Shown: positions 16,569-25,457, counted from the stretch's first letter. The stretch: 40,729 bases of DNA from CAZLBC01 sp964557575 (GCA_964557575.1 CAZLBC010000038.1:1-40729), one strand, 5' to 3'. The notes: generated from the sequence alone by a model not told the origin. Made by a program: numbers and translations.

Positions 16569-17460
16569 CGCACTGTTCCTTTCAAACACGAAATACGTCG
16601 CCGAACGGCAGCGCAACGACATATATATCAGGTGATTCCGCACACGGATTCATCGCGGACAATGGTCGTTATTCCCGCGGAGCTTAGAGATATCTCACTG
16701 AAATGAACTGCCTGAAAGGGCGCGGAAACGGAGAGAAAACCTCAATAATCAGAAATAGGGGTTTCTCTATTAACAAGATTCATATCGACTATGGCCTCTG
16801 TATACCGTTTCCGGTTCCTTATGCAGAACCGTGAAAGATCTAGTGTGCTCCTCGGGCGACCGGGCATGAGCCGTAAACGACTGGAATGCAGCCGTTCATA
16901 TCCGGAACACGCCACCGAAACCGCCTGTACGTGCCGGACAGCAACTCACGTCTTGAATGTCCGAATCCAGCGGAAAATCCTTTATTGACAAGCAGTTATG
17001 CCTGACAATGAAACAAAAACTCGGCGTTACCGACCGGAGTCAACGTAACTGCGACACTATCAGGATGCCGACCAAACGACACCCGGTTGCCTTTATCTGA
17101 AATTATTATTTTTTGTTTTATCGGGTCCGCTACGCTGCGGACCTGAATCATTATAGAATATCCTCGTCCCCCTTTCAGGTCAAGGAAGGATATATTTTCT
17201 CAGCGATTTTACCCGGCGGCGAGGACCCGGAAAAGGCCGCCCGGAGGTTATGCGCCGTGGAAACCTGCTGGTTGTATAGTACGCTCATGTCGACAGTTGC
17301 ACGAAAAAATAACTCTGATGGACGGCAATGACGCGACAGATCCCGGCTGACCGATAACAGCGGTCTTGACATCCCCGCCCCGCTGAACGAAGATGGTTCC
17401 TTCTACCGGCGGCTCGGTGCCCGGTATTATTCGATGAAACTGAATGCAGGATAAGTCACG
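16569..17460. other. 892-bp region between divergent rny and lysS
   Basis: This long spacer must hold the promoters of both genes. A perfect -35 TTGACA (17366-17371) with GAAGAT 17 nt downstream is the best candidate for lysS. An imperfect hairpin (GAGAAAACC... / ...GGGGTTTCTC) lies around 16733-16768, and an AT-rich tract around 17098-17120. Short ORFs here (for example 17113-17331) have no recognisable features. I see no tRNA or known riboswitch. Confidence 0.4.
17366..17394 (+). promoter_or_regulatory. Possible promoter of the lysS-lolCD operon
   Basis: Perfect -35 TTGACA (17366-17371), 17-nt spacer, weak -10 GAAGAT (17389-17394), about 66 nt upstream of the lysS ATG. Confidence 0.35.
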
Positions 17461-19155
17461 ATGTTGGAAAAGGTTCAGGCCGACAGGAAGGCGAAACTCG
17501 AAAAGCTGGCGGCGATCGGCGTCAATCCATGGGGCCGTCGCTTCGACGGAACCGAATCGGCCCGCAGCATAAAGAACCGGTACACGGAACTCGCGGAGGG
17601 TGAACAACCGGGCCAGGAGGCGACGGCGGCCGGACGCCTGGTGCTGCTGCGGGACATGGGAAAGATGATGTTCGCCCACGTCAAAGACAGCAGCGACAGT
17701 ATACAGGTCGCGTTCCGCAAGGACCTGCTTCCCGACGATCAGTGGGCGCTGGCGAAACTGCTCGACCTCGGGGACATCGTCGGCGTCGCCGGCACGCTCA
17801 TGAAAACGCGAACCGGCGAAATCACGATCTGGGCCGAACGGCTCTCGCTGCTCTGCAAATCGCTGCTCCCGATGCCGGAGAAACACCACGGTCTCCAGGA
17901 CACCGAACTGCGCTACCGCCGGCGCTATCTCGACCTGATGGCGAACCCCGATTCGATGGATACCTTCAAGACGCGGATAGCCGTCATCGATTCGATCAGA
18001 ACGATCCTCGTCGAGCGGGGGTACCTGGAAGTCGAGACCCCCATGCTCCAGCCGATATACGGCGGCGCCGCCGCCCGGCCGTTTACGACGCACCACAACG
18101 CCCTGGACACCCGGCAGTTTCTTCGCATCAGCCCCGAACTGTACCTCAAGCGCCTGCTCGTGGGGGGCATGGAACGGGTATTCGAGATAAACCGCAATTT
18201 TCGAAACGAGGGTCTCAGCACGCGGCACAACCCGGAATTCACGATGCTGGAATTGTATGCGGCATACGCCGACTACGAGGTCATGATGGAAACAGCCGAA
18301 GAGCTGTTTCACCGGACCGTCGTGGCGGTGTGTCTGCCGGCGCTGCGCGCGCGGTACGCGCGGAAAGAAGCCGAGATAGAAGCCGTCATGACCAACGCCG
18401 AGCGGGCCCGCAAAAACAAGCGATCGGGAACATCCCCGGAGCAGCGCGAAGCGGACTATGCCGCGGAGACCGAGCGGTACGAGGGCATGAAGGCCGCATT
18501 CGCGGCATCGCCGCTCGCGGCGGCGGTCGCCGCGGCCGACGAGGGAAAAGTCCTCCTGCCGTACGGCGAGGAACTGATCGACTACTCCCGCCCGTGGCAC
18601 AGGGCCCGGTACGCCGACCTCCTCGCCGAGCACGCCGGCGTCTCCATCGACGACATCGACGGGTTGCGCCGCGCGGCCCGGGAACGGGGCATCGATGAAG
18701 CGACCATGGCCGACGCGGTCGTCACCAACGCGGTTTTCGAGGAAACCGTCGAGAAACAACTGATCCGGCCGGTGTTCGTCATCAACTACCCGGCGGACCT
18801 GTGCCCGCTGACCCGCCGGAATCCCGACGACCCGTCCGAGGCCCTCCGGTTCGAACTGTTCATTGCGGGCATGGAAGTGGCCAACGCGTACACCGAGCTG
18901 AACGATCCCCTCGCCCAGGAAGAGAACCTCTCGGCCCAGCTCGACGGCGAAAACGAGGAAACCATGCGGGTGATGGACGAGGATTTTATCGCCGCGCTCC
19001 GGCACGGCATGCCGCCGGCGGGAGGCATGGGCATCGGGATCGACCGCATGACGATGCTCCTGACCGACACCCGCAGTATCAGGGACGTGATCCTGTTTCC
19101 CCTGTTGAAACCGGCATCCGGCGAAGGAGCGGCCGCCGACCGGCCGCCGGAATGA
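17461..19155 (+). CDS. lysS: Lysyl-tRNA synthetase, class II
   Basis: 564 aa. It has an OB-fold anticodon-binding domain (about residues 50-140; AAGRLVLLRDMGKMMFAHVK) and a class II catalytic core. Motif 2 reads RVFEINRNFRNEGLSTRHNP with EFTMLELYAAYADY, and motif 3 reads GMGIGIDRMTMLLTDTRSIR. The FINYPADLCPL-like segment and MEVANAYTELNDP are standard LysRS. Compared with the usual 490-510 aa there is an extra, charged helical stretch of about 60-70 residues (around 285-360: ARYARKEAEIEAVMTNAERA onward to the EGKVLLPYGEE region). AGGA precedes the ATG. The permease gene begins 1 nt after the stop. Confidence 0.97.
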   Translation: MLEKVQADRKAKLEKLAAIGVNPWGRRFDGTESARSIKNRYTELAEGEQPGQEATAAGRLVLLRDMGKMMFAHVKDSSDSIQVAFRKDLLPDDQWALAKLLDLGDIVGVAGTLMKTRTGEITIWAERLSLLCKSLLPMPEKHHGLQDTELRYRRRYLDLMANPDSMDTFKTRIAVIDSIRTILVERGYLEVETPMLQPIYGGAAARPFTTHHNALDTRQFLRISPELYLKRLLVGGMERVFEINRNFRNEGLSTRHNPEFTMLELYAAYADYEVMMETAEELFHRTVVAVCLPALRARYARKEAEIEAVMTNAERARKNKRSGTSPEQREADYAAETERYEGMKAAFAASPLAAAVAAADEGKVLLPYGEELIDYSRPWHRARYADLLAEHAGVSIDDIDGLRRAARERGIDEATMADAVVTNAVFEETVEKQLIRPVFVINYPADLCPLTRRNPDDPSEALRFELFIAGMEVANAYTELNDPLAQEENLSAQLDGENEETMRVMDEDFIAALRHGMPPAGGMGIGIDRMTMLLTDTRSIRDVILFPLLKPASGEGAAADRPPE

Positions 19156-19156
19156 C

Positions 19157-20953
19157 ATGTACAAGCTATTCCTCTGCCTCAGGTACCTCAAAAGCAAGCT
19201 GATCGCGTGGATGGCCATCCTCGGGGTCGGGCTCTGCGTCTGGATGATGCTGATCGCGGTCAGCGTGATGACGAGTTTCCTCGACCGGATCGAGGAGGCC
19301 GCCAAGGGGCTGTTCGGGGACATCATCATGGAACCCGTCGGCACCCGGGGCATCGCCTGGTACGACGAATTCATCGACGAGGTCGAAGAGGACCCGTCCG
19401 TCGAGGCGGCGACCCCGTTCCTGCTGACGGTCGGCATGCTGCGGCTCGGAGACCAGTTCAATGACTACCGGCAGCCCGTCCAGGTCGCCGGGATACGCCT
19501 TCCCGGCCGCGCGGCGGCGACCGACTTCGAGGAAGGGCTCTTTGTCCAGGAGAACGACGGCGCGGCCTCGTTCGATCCGAGGCCGGACAGGATCGAAACC
19601 GCCGTCGCCGAACACCGCCGGGAAATGGCGGCGATTGCCGCGGAGGCATTTCCCGCGCAGTTCGCCGCACTGGCCCCGGACCTGCGTCGGACATGCGGCG
19701 AGAGCATCGAGATACTCATCTACCCCGATCCGCAGCAGCACGGGCTGACGGTCCCTCAGGTAAAGACCATCATGCGCACCTTCGATCCGTCGAATATGAC
19801 GCCGGATAAACGAAACCTGTGGCACCGGCTCAAAAGCGCCTGGCAGTTCCAGGAAATCGGGCTGCGGAATCTGCGTTCATCGCCGGAGATCAACGCCCGG
19901 CTGGCCGACCTCCGCAAAAAGATCGCCGCGATGGAGAAGGCGGGCGAGAGCGAGATCGCGATCGACGAGTACCGCGAGCAGCTCGAGGCGCTGGAACTCC
20001 GGCTCACCGTCCAGCCGCCGGCCTACCGCGTCATTCCCGGTCTCGGCATCCCGGGCCTGAGCTTCAGGACCGACACGGGGGAGGTCGTCCGCCTCCTGAC
20101 GCCCGGCAACGAGATTATCCTGTATGTCGCGCCCCTGGGGCGGGAACTCAGCGTCAAGCAGATCGAGCCGTCGATCCACTCGTTCACGGTGATAGACGAC
20201 AACTGCTCGGGCGTCTCCTCGATAGACGACAAGATGGTGTACATTCCCCTGGAAACGGCCCAGAAGATGAACCACATGGACGCCGCCTACGATACCGAGG
20301 GGAAGCTCGTCGAGCCCGCGCGGTGCAGCCAGATCCACATCAAGGCGGCGGACGCGGCCGCCGGGGAGATGGACCTCCGCGCGATCGCGGCGAAGATACG
20401 CGGCTACTGGGAGGTTTTTCACCGCCGTCACCCGGGGGCGGCCCTGACCGACATGTCCATCCAGACCTGGCGGCAGCGGCAATCGAAGGTCGTCGCGCCC
20501 ATCGAGAGCCAGCGGGTGATGGTGATCATCATGATCGGCATCATCTCCGTGGTGGCGATCGCGCTGATTTTCGTCATCCTCTACACCATCGTCGTTCAGA
20601 AAACCCGCGAGATCGGCATTATCAAGGCGGTCGGGGCCTCGTCGGCGGGCGTCGCGTCGCTGTTCTTCCTGTACGGCATCGTCATCAGCATCATCGGTTC
20701 GGCGCTGGGCATACTCGGCGGCTGGCTGGTCGTCAGGGACATCAACACGATACACGACTGGGTCGGCGAGGAATTCGGCCTGCGCGTCTTTTCCCGGGAC
20801 ACGCACATGTTCTCCACGATTCCCAACCAGGTCGACTGGACGGCGGCGCTGGTCATCGTGATCGGGGCGGTCGCCGCCGGTCTCCTGGGGGCCCTGATCC
20901 CGGCGCTCCGGGCCGCCCGCATGCAGCCGGTGGAGGCGCTGAGATATGAGTAG
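19157..20953 (+). CDS. LolC/FtsX-type ABC transporter permease
   Basis: 598 aa. One N-terminal membrane helix (LIAWMAILGVGLCVWMMLIA) is followed by a very large periplasmic domain (about residues 40-440, including a coiled-coil-like stretch around ADLRKKIAAMEKAGESEIAI), then three C-terminal helices (VMVIIMIGIISVVAIALIFV; SLFFLYGIVISIIGSALGIL; ALVIVIGAVAAGLLGALIPA) and the typical end AARMQPVEALRYE. This is the MacB/LolCDE/FtsX fold. With the adjacent LolD-like ATPase it most plausibly extracts lipoproteins or exports another envelope substrate. It starts 1 nt after lysS and overlaps the ATPase gene by 8 nt. Only one permease is present, so a homodimer is likely. Confidence 0.88.
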   Translation: MYKLFLCLRYLKSKLIAWMAILGVGLCVWMMLIAVSVMTSFLDRIEEAAKGLFGDIIMEPVGTRGIAWYDEFIDEVEEDPSVEAATPFLLTVGMLRLGDQFNDYRQPVQVAGIRLPGRAAATDFEEGLFVQENDGAASFDPRPDRIETAVAEHRREMAAIAAEAFPAQFAALAPDLRRTCGESIEILIYPDPQQHGLTVPQVKTIMRTFDPSNMTPDKRNLWHRLKSAWQFQEIGLRNLRSSPEINARLADLRKKIAAMEKAGESEIAIDEYREQLEALELRLTVQPPAYRVIPGLGIPGLSFRTDTGEVVRLLTPGNEIILYVAPLGRELSVKQIEPSIHSFTVIDDNCSGVSSIDDKMVYIPLETAQKMNHMDAAYDTEGKLVEPARCSQIHIKAADAAAGEMDLRAIAAKIRGYWEVFHRRHPGAALTDMSIQTWRQRQSKVVAPIESQRVMVIIMIGIISVVAIALIFVILYTIVVQKTREIGIIKAVGASSAGVASLFFLYGIVISIIGSALGILGGWLVVRDINTIHDWVGEEFGLRVFSRDTHMFSTIPNQVDWTAALVIVIGAVAAGLLGALIPALRAARMQPVEALRYE

Positions 20954-21668
20954 CGACGCCACGAACGAGGCCCCGCCGATGGTGGCGGCCGCGGGAATCA
21001 CCAAGTCCTACCGCATGGGGAAGATCGAACTGGAGGTCCTCAGGGAGGTGGACATCACGGTCCGGCAGGGAGAATTCGTGGCCGTCTACGGCCATTCCGG
21101 TTCCGGCAAGAGCACGCTCCTGCATATCCTGGGACTGCTCGATACGCCCGATGCGGGGCGCGTGCGCATAGAGGCCGAAGATACCACCGCCATGTCGTCC
21201 CGCCGCAGAAACCGTTTGCGAAACGCCGAGATCGGCTTTATTTTCCAGTTCTACCAGTTGCTGCCGGAACTCAGCGTGCTCGAAAACACCTGCCTGCCGG
21301 CGATGGTGGGCACCCCGGCCGTCCGCTGGCCCGGGCGGAAAAAGCACGCCCGGGAAAACGCGGAGCGCGTGCTGGCGGAAGTGGGTCTCGCCGACCGGCT
21401 GAAACACCGCCCCGGGGAACTGTCCGGCGGGGAACGCCAGCGGGTGGCCATCGCCCGGGCCCTGCTGAACGGTCCCAAGCTCCTGCTGGCGGACGAACCG
21501 ACGGGAAACCTCGATTCCCGCACGGGCGCGAAGATTTTGGAAATGCTCAAAAAATGCAATCGCGAGCACGGGCAGACGATCATTATGGTCACCCATGACC
21601 GCGAACTGATAGAACCGGTCGACCGGACGGTCACCCTCCGGGACGGCAGGCTGCAGCAACAGCAGTAG
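20946..21668 (+). CDS. LolD/MacB-family ABC transporter ATPase
   Basis: 240 aa. Walker A GHSGSGKST, Q-loop IFQFYQLLPELSVLEN, signature LSGGERQRVAIARALL, Walker B LLLADEPTGNLD and H-loop MVTHD are all intact. The DEPTGNLDSRTG motif and short length place it in the LolD/MacB/FtsE group. GGAGG lies about 9 nt before the ATG, inside the permease gene, and ATGAGTAG forms the start/stop overlap, so the two proteins are translationally coupled. It powers the adjacent permease. Confidence 0.93.
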   Translation: MSSDATNEAPPMVAAAGITKSYRMGKIELEVLREVDITVRQGEFVAVYGHSGSGKSTLLHILGLLDTPDAGRVRIEAEDTTAMSSRRRNRLRNAEIGFIFQFYQLLPELSVLENTCLPAMVGTPAVRWPGRKKHARENAERVLAEVGLADRLKHRPGELSGGERQRVAIARALLNGPKLLLADEPTGNLDSRTGAKILEMLKKCNREHGQTIIMVTHDRELIEPVDRTVTLRDGRLQQQQ

Positions 21669-21722
21669 CCGGTCGCTGTCGCGGGATGCCGCGCGGACCC
21701 GGCACACGGCGGGAATATAAAC

Positions 21723-22334
21723 ATGTTCGAGCAGAAAACAGGATCGCCTGATCCCTTTAATACGCCTCCCGGCCCGCCGCCGCTCTCAAGCCGCGTGTAT
21801 CCCGGCGCAAAGCCCCCCGCCTGGCCGCTGGTCGTCGGGATCATCGCGACAGTCCTGGGCGGCCTCGGCATACTGGGGGGACTCGTCGGTCTGGCAACAC
21901 CCTGGTTTACCGGTCTCATGAGGAATTTCGCCCCCCCGGGACAGCGCGCGACTTTCGAGGTTATCGAGCGGTGGATGCCCTGGTCGATAGCGGGCGCGGC
22001 GATAAACCTGTGCCTGGCGATCGCGCTGCTGACGGCGGGGATACTGCTGATCAGGCGCCGCCGGGCGGGGGCGACCGCGACCAGGGTATGGGCGGTGGTC
22101 AAGATTCCCTGGGAGGCGGCCTACGCCTTCGTGCAGTACCTGATGTTGCAGGACCAGCATGAAATCCTGAACAACGATTATCCCGGCATGCGGGACATGA
22201 TGACGGGATTCATGAACACCGCGCAGGTTGCGGGGCTGGTCATCTCGGCCCTGGTATTCATGGCATTCCCCGTCTTCGTCCTCGCCTGGTTTTCCCGCGA
22301 AAAGATCAGGGATCACGTGGAAACCTGGCGATAG
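21723..22334 (+). CDS. Hypothetical four-TM membrane protein
   Basis: 203 aa. A Pro-rich cytoplasmic-looking N-terminus (DPFNTPPGPPPLSSRVYPGA) precedes about four membrane segments: LVVGIIATVLGGLGILGGLV, WSIAGAAINLCLAIALLTAG, a weaker one near YAFVQYLM, and VAGLVISALVFMAFPVFVLA. This layout is common in uncharacterised PVC proteins; I recognise no family or catalytic motif. It lies 54 nt after lolD, possibly in the same operon, and converges with accA, leaving 3 nt between stops. Confidence 0.7.
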   Translation: MFEQKTGSPDPFNTPPGPPPLSSRVYPGAKPPAWPLVVGIIATVLGGLGILGGLVGLATPWFTGLMRNFAPPGQRATFEVIERWMPWSIAGAAINLCLAIALLTAGILLIRRRRAGATATRVWAVVKIPWEAAYAFVQYLMLQDQHEILNNDYPGMRDMMTGFMNTAQVAGLVISALVFMAFPVFVLAWFSREKIRDHVETWR

Positions 22335-22337
22335 GGC

Positions 22338-23336
22338 TTACGCCCCCTCGCCCTTCAGGAATCTGCCCCGCGCCCGCCACGACCGGTACCGTTCATCGAG
22401 CAGCTCGTCGATATCCTTGTGTTTCAACGCGCGGATCGTCCGGACCAGGTACTGCTCGACGGCGCGAATCGCCTCCGACGGATTCCGGTGAGCCCCGCCG
22501 AGGGGTTCGGGTATGATCTCGTTGACCACCCCGAGTTCCTTCAGGTTGCCGGCCGTCAGCTTCAGCGCCTTGGCCGCCTCGTCCGCCTTCTCGGCCGACC
22601 GCCAGAGAATGCTCGCGCACCCCTCCGGCGATATCACCGAGTAATACGCGTACTGGAGTATCGCGATGCGGTCGCCCACGCCGATCCCCAGGGCGCCGCC
22701 GGAGCCCCCTTCCCCGATGACGACGCACACGACGGGCGTCTTCAGCCGGGACATCTCCCGGAGATTGACCGCGATGGCCTCGGCGACGGAACGCTCTTCC
22801 GACTCGATGCCCGGGTACGCCCCCGCCGTATCGATCAGCGTCACGACCGGCAACTGAAACTTTTCGGCCAGCCGCATCAACCGCAGGGCCTTGCGGTACC
22901 CGTCGGCCTGGGACATGCCGAACCGGCGGAATACCTTTTCGCTGGTTCCCCGGCCCTTTTCCTGGGAGATCAGAACTATTTTTTCCATCCCTATCTGCCC
23001 GAACCCGCCGACGATGGCCTTGTCGTCGCTGAAATGCCGGTCGCCGTGAAGTTCGACGAAATTCTTTACCATGGTCCCGATGTAATCCTGCGCGAGGGGA
23101 CGCTGGGGATGCCGGGCGACCTGGACGGTTTCCCACTCGCTCAGGGAAGCATACGTCTTGCGGATAAGGGATATATACTGGGCCCGCAATGCCCTGATTT
23201 CCCGTGAATAATCTCTCCCCGTTCCGGCCTGCTGCGACTCGAGTTCGGCTATCTGGCGATAAATCCTGGCAATGGGTTTTTCGAAGGGGAGTTCAATGCC
23301 GATCTCGACATCTTCAGCGTTTTTATTTTCCGGCAT
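22338..23336 (-). CDS. accA: Acetyl-CoA carboxylase carboxyltransferase subunit alpha
   Basis: 332 aa, normal AccA length. The start at 23336 is supported by AGGA 7-8 nt upstream and by alignment to the family's N-terminus; the longer upstream reading is non-coding. Family hallmarks are FEKPIARIYRQIAELES, VARHPQRPLAQDYI, ELHGDRHFSDDKAIVGGFG, LIDTAGAYPGIESEERSVAE, IGEGGSGGALGIGVGDRI and SVISPEGCASILWR. AccA transfers carboxyl from biotin to acetyl-CoA, the first step of fatty-acid synthesis, with AccD, which is not in this window. Confidence 0.97.
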   Translation of the reverse strand: MPENKNAEDVEIGIELPFEKPIARIYRQIAELESQQAGTGRDYSREIRALRAQYISLIRKTYASLSEWETVQVARHPQRPLAQDYIGTMVKNFVELHGDRHFSDDKAIVGGFGQIGMEKIVLISQEKGRGTSEKVFRRFGMSQADGYRKALRLMRLAEKFQLPVVTLIDTAGAYPGIESEERSVAEAIAVNLREMSRLKTPVVCVVIGEGGSGGALGIGVGDRIAILQYAYYSVISPEGCASILWRSAEKADEAAKALKLTAGNLKELGVVNEIIPEPLGGAHRNPSEAIRAVEQYLVRTIRALKHKDIDELLDERYRSWRARGRFLKGEGA

Positions 23337-23487
23337 GTGTTTTTCCTGCGGACAGTACGGCCCGAACCTGGCAGTAAAGACCGCGTTACGGCGGCCCAGG
23401 ATTAACATTATGAAATTGTGCCCCATAACCCCTTGTTTTGCAAGCGCAAATCCGTTTCCCCGAACTGTACGCCGGAAAGAGCCGATA

Positions 23488-23493
23488 TATAAT
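23488..23493 (+). promoter_or_regulatory. Possible -10 element directly ahead of the hydrolase gene
   Basis: Perfect TATAAT ending 6 nt before the GTG at 23500. If used, transcription would start at or next to the start codon, giving a leaderless message. No good -35 is visible. Confidence 0.25.
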
Positions 23494-23499
23494 TGAGGC

Positions 23500-24405
23500 G
23501 TGTGGCCGTTTAAAAAACAACCCGCCGGCGACAAAAAACCGCTTACTGCGCGGTCCGTCATTTTTCGCATCGTGCGTATCGCCGTGCTCGTCTATCTCGG
23601 CCTCGTGGCCGTGCTGTTTATCTTTCAGAAACAGTTGATCTTTCACCCGCGTTCGGCCGTCGACCGTACCCCCGCCCGCGAGGGCCTCGACTACGAGCCG
23701 GTTACCATACCGACGGCCGACGGCGAGCGGCTCGACGCGTGGTGGATCCCGGCCGAGAACCCGCGGGCCGTGATCCTGTTTTCCCACGGCAACGCGGGGA
23801 ACATGGCGGACCGAACGATGTACGCCCCGTTCTTCCACCGGCACGATTTCTCGTGTCTTTTCTACGATTACCGCGGGTACGGCAACAGCACCGGCTCGTG
23901 CGGCGAAACGGGGACCTACGCCGACATCGAGGCCTGCTGGCGCTACCTGACCGAAACGCGGGATATTCCGGCCGGGGATATTATCATGTACGGCAAGAGC
24001 CTCGGCGGCGGGGTCGCGGCGCACCTCGCCGAAAAGGTCGCGGCCCGGGGGCTCGTTCTCGATTCGACCTTCACCTCGATCGGCGACCTGGCGACGGACA
24101 TCTACCGGATCATACCGGGCCGCCTGCTGGCGATCATTTCATACGACACTGTCCGGCGGATGCCGCACATCGACATGCCCGTCCTGGTCATTCACAGCAC
24201 CGACGACGAGATCGTCCCCTTCTCCCACGGCAGGGCGCTGTATAACGCCGCAACGGCGAAAAAACGCCTCCTGAAGGTCACCGGCGGTCACAACGCATCG
24301 TTCGCGTATAACGGGGGGCTCTACATGCAAACCATCGAGGATTTTTTCTGCGGGGAATCATCGCCGGTCACTCCCCCCACGCCGGCGGACGATGCGCCGC
24401 CGTAA
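23500..24405 (+). CDS. Membrane-anchored alpha/beta hydrolase (Bem46/ABHD13-like)
   Basis: 301 aa from a GTG at 23500; the start is uncertain because no Shine-Dalgarno is seen. One N-terminal membrane helix (IVRIAVLVYLGLVAVLFIFQ) leads into an alpha/beta hydrolase. The oxyanion region is LFSHGNAGNMADR, the nucleophile elbow is YGKSLGGGVAA (Ser), the acid is in HSTDDEIVPFSHG (Asp), and the catalytic His is in VTGGHNASF. The HGNAGN plus GKSLGG combination is typical of Bem46/ABHD13-type serine hydrolases, probably cleaving an ester or amide; substrate unknown. Confidence 0.85.
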   Translation: MWPFKKQPAGDKKPLTARSVIFRIVRIAVLVYLGLVAVLFIFQKQLIFHPRSAVDRTPAREGLDYEPVTIPTADGERLDAWWIPAENPRAVILFSHGNAGNMADRTMYAPFFHRHDFSCLFYDYRGYGNSTGSCGETGTYADIEACWRYLTETRDIPAGDIIMYGKSLGGGVAAHLAEKVAARGLVLDSTFTSIGDLATDIYRIIPGRLLAIISYDTVRRMPHIDMPVLVIHSTDDEIVPFSHGRALYNAATAKKRLLKVTGGHNASFAYNGGLYMQTIEDFFCGESSPVTPPTPADDAPP

Positions 24406-24419
24406 TCCTTCCCGCTTAT

Positions 24420-24578
24420 CAGGCTGTTGAAAAAGCAGACCGTCGCCGAGAACGAGAGATTTTTTGTTCCGGCAAGGAACGGAAACATCTGCATATCAGC
24501 ACTATTCTGCTGTTTTCGTGACGCGGCCGGAGCGGAAAAGATCCGCTGACGGGCAGGTAGTGGTTTTTCAACAGCCTG
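24420..24578. mobile_element. 159-bp MITE-like element, copy A
   Basis: Perfect 15-bp terminal inverted repeats, CAGGCTGTTGAAAAA at 24420-24434 and its reverse complement at 24564-24578, bound a 159-bp non-coding element. It sits between two convergent genes, 14 nt after the hydrolase stop and directly abutting the stop codon of the next minus-strand gene. Its left ~55 bp, right ~30 bp and exact length match copy B at 40009-40167. No transposase is encoded here. No clear target duplication was seen for this copy. Confidence 0.75.
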
Positions 24579-25457
24579 TTACTCCCAGATCGACTCGAAT
24601 TTCTGTTCAGCCAGGCACCGGCGCAGCCGCATCAGGCAGGGCCGGTCGGTGCCGATCGCATCGGCGCGCCACCGCGGTCCCTGCAGGGCAAGGCGGGTCG
24701 TGCCGTCGCGCGTCTCGAACGACAGCCTGAAATCCTCGCCCTTGCTGAGTTCGTACAGGCTATCGTGGTCCCGGTAGAGCAGCCGCCGGCTGGTGATGAC
24801 GATGCCCGCCCTGCCGTTGTCGGCGCGGGGATAGTTCCTGTCGGGTACGAAGAGGACAAAAACCTCCTTGTTGAGCGGAACGAACCATTCCTGGATCCGG
24901 GCCCTGGTTTCCTTGTGCAGCCGCGTCCAGGGGGTTTCCGGGTTCTCCTGCAGGGCGTTGCGGATGCCCGTTACGACGGCGGTCTTCCCGCCGCCCAGGC
25001 CGGAGACAAACGCCATCGCCCGCGAGAGATGGGCGAACCGAATCAGGCAGAGCCCGTCGGCGCCGTCGGTGCCGTCAATGACCTGCGTAAACACGAGTCC
25101 CCCCGGCTCGCACAGGTCACACACCCAGAACGGTATCACGCGGTTCAACGGTTCGGGGACGCCCGCGACGGGATTGAACTTCGAGAGGATTTCCGCCGGG
25201 GCACTGTTTTTGATCTCCGGATCCCGCAGGGCGGGTAAAATTATGCCGCCGCTCTTCTCGACGTTCGTGGCATCACGGAATTCCTCGCAAAAACCGACGA
25301 CATGGGTCGCCAGGAACGTCGTGGCGCCGCACCGCAGACACGACCGGGGCATGGCAGCCCTGACAGTGTCGTTCTCGAGAAGCGATGCGCTGAACGCGAG
25401 CGTGACACCTTCGTCGGTGATTTCGTGCAGCGTAACCGATGCACCGGGCCCGTCCAT
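24579..25457 (-). CDS. Uncharacterised protein with two CxxC pairs
   Basis: 292 aa. GAGGAG lies 6 nt before the ATG, and a strong promoter is upstream (25499-25526). The N-terminus looks PilZ-like or beta-rich (DGPGASVTLHEITDEGVTLA). Two cysteine pairs, CLRCG near residue 40 and CDLC near residue 113, could form one zinc ribbon. A later Gly-rich GLGGGKTAVVTGIRNAL stretch superficially resembles a P-loop but lacks GxxxxGK[ST] spacing. The C-terminal part is beta-rich (GIVITSRRLLYRDHDSLYEL). No family is recognised and no function is proposed. The stop codon is directly adjacent to MITE copy A. Confidence 0.7.
   Translation of the reverse strand: MDGPGASVTLHEITDEGVTLAFSASLLENDTVRAAMPRSCLRCGATTFLATHVVGFCEEFRDATNVEKSGGIILPALRDPEIKNSAPAEILSKFNPVAGVPEPLNRVIPFWVCDLCEPGGLVFTQVIDGTDGADGLCLIRFAHLSRAMAFVSGLGGGKTAVVTGIRNALQENPETPWTRLHKETRARIQEWFVPLNKEVFVLFVPDRNYPRADNGRAGIVITSRRLLYRDHDSLYELSKGEDFRLSFETRDGTTRLALQGPRWRADAIGTDRPCLMRLRRCLAEQKFESIWE

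Noticed and set aside
17113..17331. 72-codon ORF upstream of lysS
   Set aside because: No Shine-Dalgarno, no domain, atypical composition; kept only as part of the spacer description.
17248..19461. 737-codon minus-strand open frame opposite lysS
   Set aside because: Antisense shadow; lysS motifs in the plus frame are unambiguous.
24940..25010. P-loop-like GLGGGKT in the CxxC protein
   Set aside because: Spacing does not match Walker A and no Walker B or fold context accompanies it.
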